DNA of 64,000 nt from Chloranthus sessilifolius (Eukaryota; Streptophyta; Magnoliopsida; Chloranthales; Chloranthaceae). Both the position numbers and the translations under genes were made by a program. The DNA lies in the NCBI GenBank assembly GCA_021018995.1, contig CM037597.1, positions 32,242,936 through 32,306,935 of the forward strand. The letters are read 5' to 3'. The notes beneath the pieces were generated by a model. That model had not been told where the DNA came from and made no database searches. It saw nothing but the letters and a program-made list of their open reading frames with translations. Positions 57,346 to 64,000 of the stretch are shown in pieces (the stretch's first letter is position 1; each line of letters starts with the position of its first letter).

Positions 57346-57905
57346 ATATAATCTGTGCTCACGAAGAGTGTGTAGCACAATACGAAGGTGATCTGTATGA
57401 GCTTCTTTTGTGCGAGAATAGATAAGGGCATCATCGATAAACACAACGACGAATTTGTCGAGAAACTCTCTGAATACACGATTCATCAGATCCATAAATA
57501 CAGCAGGTACATTCGTGAGTCCAAAAGGCATAATAAGGAACTCGTAGTATCCATACCTTGTCCCAAAAGCAATCTTCGGAATATCTTCTTCTCTAACCTT
57601 CAACTGATGATATCTAGACCTGAGATCTATCTTCCAAAAATATGTAGTACCCTGTAGCTGATCAAATAGGTCATCGATACGAGAAAGAGGGTATCAATTT
57701 TTTCATGATGATATTATTTAGCTGTCGATAGTCGATACAAAGTCTCATCGAGCCATCTTTCTTTTTTACGAATAAGATCGGTGCTCGCCATGGTGACTCA
57801 CTACGTCGGATAAATCCCTTATCGAACAACTCTCGCAACTAAATCTCTAACTCTTTCAGTTCTATTGGTGTCATTCGACACGGAACTTTTGCAATTGGTA
57901 GGGTA
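57345..57905 (-). pseudogene. Reverse transcriptase part of G
   Basis: Blocks: ELREL-like start, [60 protein letters not shown], then the catalytic [11 protein letters not shown] and [17 protein letters not shown]. This is the chromovirus wording, clearly different from the Athila RT that follows. Relic. Confidence 0.92.
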
Positions 57906-58175
57906 CCAGGTGTGAGATCAATTTTGAATTCTACTTCTCGGTCAGGTGGAAGTCCAGGCGATTCTTCCCGGAAAACATCGACGAACTTCCCAACGATAAG
58001 AATAATTGAGAGGTCCACTTTCTCATCACGTTCACCGCTGAGTATAGCAAATAGGGCTGCTCCTCCCTTTTTAATGCCACAAAATTTGAATGAAGGGCTC
58101 CCAATTGGACGAAAGATGACTACTTTAGAAAAGCAATCAACAGAGGCGTGATAAGCCGCTAATTATATCAAAGTC
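57906..58175 (-). pseudogene. Protease-RT spacer of G
   Basis: Spacer of the polyprotein without a recognisable domain of its own; it fits the distance between protease and RT in chromoviruses. Confidence 0.5.
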
Positions 58176-58445
58176 TTAGAATCCGAGTACCAAGAGATCT
58201 GCGGATAACTCATGCATTCTAATTTTTAAGATCATAGCCTTGCAAACTTTAGATGCCACCATCATGTCTCCTGACGGTGTAGAAATCAAAAGTTTACTAT
58301 CAAGAGGTACGGGCTTAGTTCTAATTTTAGAAACGAAACTCAGTGTAATCAATGAGTAGGTTGATCTGGAATCAACCAACACCCAAGCGTGACAATCAGC
58401 CGAACCAGTAGGTCTAGAAACTTTCATAGTTTCTGAATTACACAA
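58176..58445 (-). pseudogene. Aspartic protease part of G
   Basis: HAWVLVDSRSTYSLITLSFV corresponds to the catalytic loop of retropepsins (family V-L-[FV]-D-[ST]-G-[AS]-[TS]), followed by strands ISTPSGDMMVASKVCKAM and MHELSADLLVLGF. Relic. Confidence 0.82.
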
Positions 58446-58559
58446 GGGTTCACACGTGGTCTAATTATACACACGCCAAAGCATTCTCAAGAAAATAATA
58501 AAGAAAAATTGTACACAAAGCGAACCATAAAAGCAATCGAAAGGAAATAAAGCTTAAGA

Positions 58560-59570
58560 AAGTAGTGAAGGTGTAGTTCGTACCCTGAACGACCTCATCG
58601 GTAGCCAAGGCATCCTGATGTGACATGGCAAAAACTTGACCCTACGCTCGAGGCTGCTGCTGCTGACCTCTCTATGGAATATCCAAGGCAGGTTCTCGCT
58701 CCGGACAATCTCGAACAAAGTGCCCCGACTTCTTACATCGGAAACACACACTCATATGTAGTAAACATTCACCTAGCTTTTGCCTCTTGCTGCACTTGGC
58801 ACATGCTTCATATGGAACATAGGCACTCGTAGGGGCCGCTGTCTTCTTATATTGAGCTAGGGCATTCTTGGGGTATGCCATAGATACAACACCTCTCTGA
58901 GCAGGTTGGGCTATAGTCATCCCTAGATGAGTGTATCCTGATGATGGTGCAACTCTCTGATAACCGGAGGCGGGTTCTGCTCTCTACACTGGGTGAACGG
59001 TGGGTACGGCGTGAAACAATGCTATCTTTATACCGGTGCAGGTCAAGAAGGAGGTGCTCTCAGAGTGAAGGACAAAGAGCCTTCTCGAGTCATTTTACCC
59101 CTTTGTGCTACTTGGCGAGCTAGATGTTGGGCGCGTAGTTCTTCATTTTCCTGCTCCTGAATATAAGCTCGTTCTACATGCTCTCTAAAGGTTGAAATTT
59201 TTAGCATAGCAATCTTACTCTTAGTGATGGGGTTGAGCCCTTTCTAAAAATAGTAACACTTCTCAGCTTTAACAGCTACCAACATAGTAGCGAATCAGGA
59301 GAGTCGATCGAACCTCACCTCAGACTCTGTCACAGACAGGGTTCCTTGCTGTACTGCCAGGAACTCACTCTTTTTCTAACCCTTCATGGCATTGGTGAAG
59401 TACTTATTATAAAATACTTCTCTGAACTACTGCTAAGTCCACTGCTCTTCTTCTTGTCTGTTTTCCAATCTCTTTGCTAACGTCCACCAATTTTGGGCAT
59501 CACCTTGCAGACACATCACAGCCCAAGGTACTTTCTCATTTTTTATAAGAGTAGAGACTTTGAAAAGCTA
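58560..59570 (-). pseudogene. Gag part of G
   Basis: The zinc knuckle CFRCKKSGHFVRDC (C-x2-C-x4-H-x4-C) lies at about 58700-58750, with a second Cys pair just before it (CAKCSKRQKLGECLLH). Above it come the linker and capsid part with FREHVERAY-, EENEELRAQHLA- and FDRLS-type words. About 58465-59330 of it is the left arm of an inverted repeat with H. Confidence 0.85.
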
Positions 59571-59662
59571 TCCCAAATACGATACCAAATACAAAATAGC
59601 ATAAGATAAATAAGGTAGGATGGGGTAGAATTTCGGGTTGAGAATTACAACAAGGAACCCTA

Positions 59663-60430
59663 TCCATGATCGAGTACGAGGTAAAGTTTGATCGACTCTC
59701 CCGATTCGCTACTATGTTGGTAGCTGATGAAGCTGAGAAGTGTTACTATTTTCAGAAAGGGCTCAACCCCATCATCAGAAGGAAGATCGCTGTGATAAAA
59801 ATTTCAACCTATGGAGAGCTTGTAGAACGGACTCATATTTAGAAGTTGGAAAATGAAGAATTGCGTGCTCAGCATGTAGCTCGCAATATAGCACAGAGGA
59901 GTAAACTTACTCGAGAAGGCTCTTCGTCCTTTACTCTGAGAGCACCTCCTTTTTGACCTGCACTGGTATAAAGACAGCAGCATTTCACGTCGTACCGTCA
60001 GACTCACCCAGTTCAGAGAATTGCTCCCACCTCTGATTATCAGAGATTTGCACCATTGTCAGGATACACTCATCCAGGGATGACTACAATCTAACCTACT
60101 CAGGGAGGTATTGTATCTACGGCATACCCCAGGAATGCCCCAACTCAATATCAGAAAATAGTAGCACCTACGGGTACCTTTCCCCAACGCCCCTACGTTC
60201 CGTATGAAACCTGTGCCAAGTGTAACAAGAGGCACAAGCCAAGTGAATGCTTATTACACATGAGCATGTGTTTTCGATGTAAGAAGTTGGGATACTTTGT
60301 TCGAGATTATCTAGAGTGAGACCCCGCCATGGATATTCCTCAGAGTGGTCATCAACAATAGCCTCGAGCTCAGGGCCAAGTGTTTGCCATGTCACACCAG
60401 GATGCCTTGGCTACCGATGATGTCGTCCAG
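59663..60430 (+). pseudogene. Gag part of H
   Basis: Words VKFDRLSRFATMLVADEAEK and NEELRAQHVARN appear, and near 60260-60310 a zinc-knuckle region CFRCKKLGYFVRDY. It parallels the gag of G in opposite orientation. Relic. Confidence 0.82.
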
Positions 60431-60783
60431 GGTATGAACTACAACTTGTCTACTTTCTTAAGATTTATTTCCTTTCAATTGCTTTTATGTTTCTTTTTGT
60501 GTATAATTTTGTTTTATTATTTTCTTGAGAACGCTTTGGAAATGATTGGATCAAGTGAATATCAGACTAAAGTTCGACATACCACACATTCGGAGAAATC
60601 GGGGACATCAAATCAGATTATTTTAGAAATTGATGAATTAGCGTCGACCACCTTCATAGAGGGGGACCCTACCTTGATGATATCGAATCTTAGGTGCCAA
60701 AAATATAGAATTTTTATTGGTGATTCAAGATTAACAAAGAGCTCAATGTCACATTTACATAATTTTTGAGGACGAAAATATTA

Positions 60784-60796
60784 CAAGGGGGGAGAA
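60784..60796 (+). other. Polypurine tract of H
   Basis: caaggggggagaa, preceded by tttttgaggacgaaa, the same context as in element K. Confidence 0.85.
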
Positions 60797-62580
60797 TTAG
60801 ATGTGTTTAACCTACCTTAGTTGAGAAAGTACACGTTTTGATTTTTTAAAAGTTTTTATATTTAAAGTTATATCTATTTGACACAAGTTATGTGATGGCT
60901 TGCTGGTAAAAGGCTTGAGCTGTAGACAAGAGGTCTAAAGGTCAAAACATGTTACAAAGGCTTTAAACCTTTATTTTGGACCATGAAGTAAAAGCCTTTA
61001 CACCCTTATTTGGAGTGACAGCTTAACACCAAATTTCTTCCCATATATCTTAAATAAGATGTTACGGGAGACCCTAAAATCATAACTCGAGAATTCTTCT
61101 TAAAAGAAAACCCTAGCCATCTCCGCTCCCTAATCTTTTCTTTCTTAAAAACCCTAGTCATCAAATATCTTCTTCTCTAGTCGCATTTCTCTAAAAATAC
61201 TTTAAATCTTTGTGTGTTCTTCCCCGAAGAACACCGTGTTTATCTCGTCGCCAAGATCGGGGTGGAAGAAGGCAAAATCGTAGATGGGCCATCGTATGGA
61301 CATCGATCTCTTCGCCCTAATCATCGTTGATTTGCTATCACGCTTCAAGAGGTGGGTACCCATCCATCCATCTCGTTCTTCTCATAACCCATCGCGAAGG
61401 ATACGATTTGATCACGTATCGACAGGCTAATAAAATGAAGCTAGATTTGATTTCCTATAAAAACTACTTTTAGGATTGATACAATGGTTATTTTTTATTT
61501 TAATATAATTTTTATGAATTTTTTGGATACATTATGGGTTTATTTGAAAGCAGATCCATCGAAATTGCAGCAATAGTCGATCGATCGATTATCCTAACTA
61601 TCGACTTTGGCACCTTAATCTCGATTGATCGATCGATCAACTATATAATATAACAACGAGTTTATATGATTTTAACAGTGTCTCAAGTCGCGGTTTTGAA
61701 TTAATCGATCAATCGATAGTGTAAATCGATTGATCGACTACCGCGAATTCTGAACGGATCTGGGTTTCGAAATAAGCCCATAATGTATCTGAAAAATTCA
61801 TAAAAATTTTATTATAATAAGGATCAACCATTGTATCAATCCTAAAAGCAGTTTTGATAGGAAAATAAATCTAGCTTCGCGATCGAATTGTATCCTTCGC
61901 GACGGGATCTGAGAAGAATGAGATGAATGGATGGATACCCACCTCTTGAAGCATGACAACAAATCAATGGTGATTAGGGTGAAGAGATCGGCATCCACAT
62001 GATGGCCCGTCCACGATTTTGCCTTCTTTCACCACGATCTTGACGGCGAGATAAACACAATGTTCTTCGAGGAAGAACACACAAAGATTTAAAGTATTTT
62101 TAAAGAAATGTGGCTAGAGAAGAAGATATTTGACTGTCAGGGTTTGTAAGAAAGAAAAGATTAGGGAGCAGAGACGGCTAGGGTTTTCTTTTAAGAAGAA
62201 TTCTCGAGTTATGATTTTAGGGTCTCCTGCAACATCTTATTTAAGATATATGGAAAGAAATTTGGTGTTAAACTGTCACACCAAATAAGGGTGTATAGGC
62301 TTTTACTTCATTGTCCAAAATAAAGGTTTAAAGCCTTTGTAGCACGTTTCAACCTTTAGACCTCTTGTCTACAACTCAAGCCTTTTACCAGCAAGCCATC
62401 ACATAGCTTGTGTCAAATAAATATAACTTTAAATATAAAAGCTTTTGCAAAATTAAAACGTATACTTTCTCAACTAAGGTAGGTTCCGGTGTGGAGCTCT
62501 ACCACCAAAGATGGCGCAAAACACATCTAATACCACAAGATTAAGTGTGCTAAAAATCAGGTCGTTACATCGCGCCTACA
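60797..62580 (+). repeat. LTR of H, containing a ~1.75-kb near-complete palindrome
   Basis: It starts just after the purine tract (TTAGATGTGTTTAACC) and probably ends with GGTCGTTACA near 62580. Arms of the internal inverted repeat are about 60795-61600 and 61725-62545, with a loop of about 125 bp rich in TCGATCGATC words. Outer ends read attagatgtgttt and aaacacatctaat. Confidence 0.8.
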
Positions 62581-62597
62581 GGATTACTGAGGACACC

Positions 62598-63181
62598 TGT
62601 TAATTGGGCTCTAACTTGAAAACGCTTGAGCAGGAACCAATTTTGCTCGAGTGAGTTTGGCACTCAACAAGAGTAAAACCTACGGTTATAAGTCGCTAAA
62701 GCGAGTTTTGGTTCTCGCTCGAGCGACCGGGGCACGGTACAAAGGGTTTTTTCTTGGGTGTAAGTTGCTCGAGCGACTTTGGTTGTCGCTCGAGTGACCC
62801 GCTACGTCCCAAGATGATGCCAAGTTATGTGCAGATTTCATTTTTTGAGTAGTTTCTCTTCGGCTAGAAGTAGGATTCGGGACTTCTATATAAAGGAAAG
62901 CTCATGGATGAAAATAGAGCCTTTGTGTGAGAGAGATATCATTGTAAAGCTTTAGGAAAACCTATCTAAAGGTTTTGAGGAGAGCTTTGGTGAGGCTTGA
63001 GTGTTCTTGTATTCTTGTATAATCAATAATATAGTAGATTATCATTACCCATGGACATAGGCATATTATCGAACCACGTAAATATTGTTTCTTGTGTGTT
63101 TATGGTTAATTTTCTTTTATTTTGTGTTCTTATTTGATTGCTCATCATGAGATCTTTGGTTAATTTTTTAGCTTCTGTACA
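62598..63181 (+). repeat. 5' LTR of copia element L, about 584 bp
   Basis: Starts TGTTAATTGGGC and ends CTTCTGTACA (TGT...ACA). Short GCTCGAGCGAC-type palindromic motifs recur in its first 200 bp. The start is chosen from the termini and could be off by some bases. Confidence 0.7.
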
Positions 63182-63187
63182 AAAAAT

Positions 63188-63200
63188 TGGTATCAGAGAG
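63188..63200 (+). other. Primer-binding site of L (initiator tRNA-Met)
   Basis: TGGTATCAGAGAG, the usual copia primer site, seven bases after the LTR end. Confidence 0.9.
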
Positions 63201-63225
63201 TAAAGTTTCTGTTCTACGATTTGAG

Positions 63226-64000
63226 ATGGCATCGAAGACTATAAAAGTTTCAAACGCGAGGTTCAAGGTTGAGAAATTCGACGGGAAGATTAATTTTGGC
63301 TAATGGCAAGTACAAGTCTGGGATATCTTGATTCAATAAGGGCTACACAAGGCATTGAAAGAGCTTTCGAGTAAGCCGACAAATATGTCCGATGGTGATT
63401 GGAAAGAATTTAAACTTCAAGCGTGTAGTACGATATGGCTATGTCTAGCAAAGGAGATTATGTACAATGTAATACGTGAGAACTCGGCGGCCATGTTGTG
63501 GGCCAAATTGGAGAGTCTCTACATGACAAAATCTCTGATGAGTCGTCTATATCTCACGAAGTAACTGTACAAGTTGCACATGAAGGCAGGTACTTCTCTC
63601 AATGAACATCTTAATGAATTCAATAGAATAATATCAGAATTATTAAATATTAGAGAAGATGTTGAGGATGAAGACAAAGCACTACTGCTTTTGTCTTCCT
63701 TCCCCGATTCCTATGAGCACCTAGTTACTACGCTGCTATATGGGAAGGATACTATTGAACTGGAGTCGGTTACAGTAGCATTGCTTTGTAACGACATGAT
63801 AAAGAAAAGTTCGGACAATGATATACAAGCAGATGGCTTGTTGGTTAGGGGAAGAGTAGAGGACTGTAAATCCCGAAGGAGTAGATCAAAGTCAAGATCT
63901 GAATTCAAAAATAGAAAGACAGTAGAATGCTATAAGTGTCACGAAAAGGGTCACATAAGAAGGCATTGTCCACAGTTACAAGCAAAGAGGGACGATGCTC
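63226..64000 (+). pseudogene. Gag of copia element L, partial
   Basis: Begins MASKTIKVSNARFKVEKFDG, then SDGDWKEFKLQACSTIWLCL, AMLWAKLESLYMTKSL, LNEHLNEFNRIISEL, a basic stretch (KSRRSRSKSRSEFKNRK), and a zinc knuckle CYKCHEKGHIRRHC (C-x2-C-x4-H-x4-C) near 63930-63975. The pattern is that of copia gag polyproteins, which package RNA. A few breaks; continues beyond the window. Confidence 0.88.

Larger units (their letters stand above)
57345..59570 (-). mobile_element. Chromovirus fragment G (gag, protease, RT palm)
   Basis: A minus-strand gag-protease-RT piece of a Tekay/Del-type chromovirus. Its RT stops just after the catalytic box, where Athila RT of element J begins. Its gag part is mirrored by element H. 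Broken at about ten points. Confidence 0.85.
58465..60545. repeat. Inverted repeat (gag palindrome), arms about 870 bp
   Basis: Left arm about 58465-59330, right arm about 59665-60545, spacer about 330 bp. The ggatgcctt/aaggcatcc words near 58605 and 60402, the zinc-knuckle regions and the gagagtcgatc/gatcgactctcc words pair up. Confidence 0.85.
59650..62580 (+). mobile_element. Chromovirus relic H (gag, 3' end, LTR)
   Basis: On the + strand a gag part (59663-60430) is followed by the end of the element (60545-60783), a purine tract and an LTR. The protease-to-integrase region is absent. The LTR carries a large palindrome. Same family as G, opposite strand. Broken. Confidence 0.8.
62598..64000 (+). 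mobile_element. Ty1/copia element L, 5' part
   Basis: 5' LTR, initiator-tRNA-Met primer site and gag, running off the right edge. Gag wording is of the UBN2/copia type. A few breaks in the visible gag. Confidence 0.85.

Overview
The window is plant nuclear DNA, almost certainly angiosperm and most likely pericentromeric or otherwise heterochromatic. It is a dense nest of LTR retrotransposons of plant-only lineages: Athila and Tat (Ty3/gypsy), Tekay/Del-like chromoviruses (Ty3/gypsy), and one Ty1/copia element. Primer sites match tRNA-Asp in the Athila elements, probably tRNA-Arg in the Tat element, and initiator tRNA-Met in the copia element. No intact host gene was found. The species cannot be named from the sequence.

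Layout of the left nest. An old chromovirus K (+ strand; 43610-47925 is visible) was entered by a Tat element I (- strand; 24328-43609, 5' LTR 40770-43609, two RNase H regions). Element I was entered by an Athila element D (- strand; 24327 down past position 1, 5' LTR 21602-24327). The reverse-transcriptase region of D was split by a 15.1-kb Athila-type insertion M (2673-17755, - strand), flanked by the near-identical 5-mers gttac and attac. M has a 3.6-kb 5' LTR (A), a shortened 3' LTR (B), an inverted third LTR (C), and an Athila-type extra ORF with a proline-rich, histone-H1-like tail. No gag or pol was seen in M.

Between the integrase of I and element D lies an 11-exon gene on the + strand (26462-30172). 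It encodes a plant-mobile-domain (PMD)-like protein with a long coiled-coil tail and has canonical GT-AG introns. It is antisense to the element and decayed.

Right part. The 3' half of another Athila element, J (47926-57345, - strand), is fused inside its RT domain to a chromovirus fragment G (57345-59570, - strand). J carries an unusual insertion E (53631-56251): one complete LTR followed only by a 59-nt copy of tRNA-Asp that includes the post-transcriptional CCA. G runs into an oppositely oriented chromovirus relic H (59650-62580), giving a gag palindrome and then a nearly complete 1.75-kb hairpin within its LTR. A copia element L begins at 62598 and runs off the right edge.

The elements are fossils with many breaks each. 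The main interest lies in junctions that record aberrant reverse transcription (E, the LTR C junction, the G/J fusion, the two palindromes), in short-motif arrays in the promoter-proximal LTR regions, and in the antisense multi-exon PMD gene.
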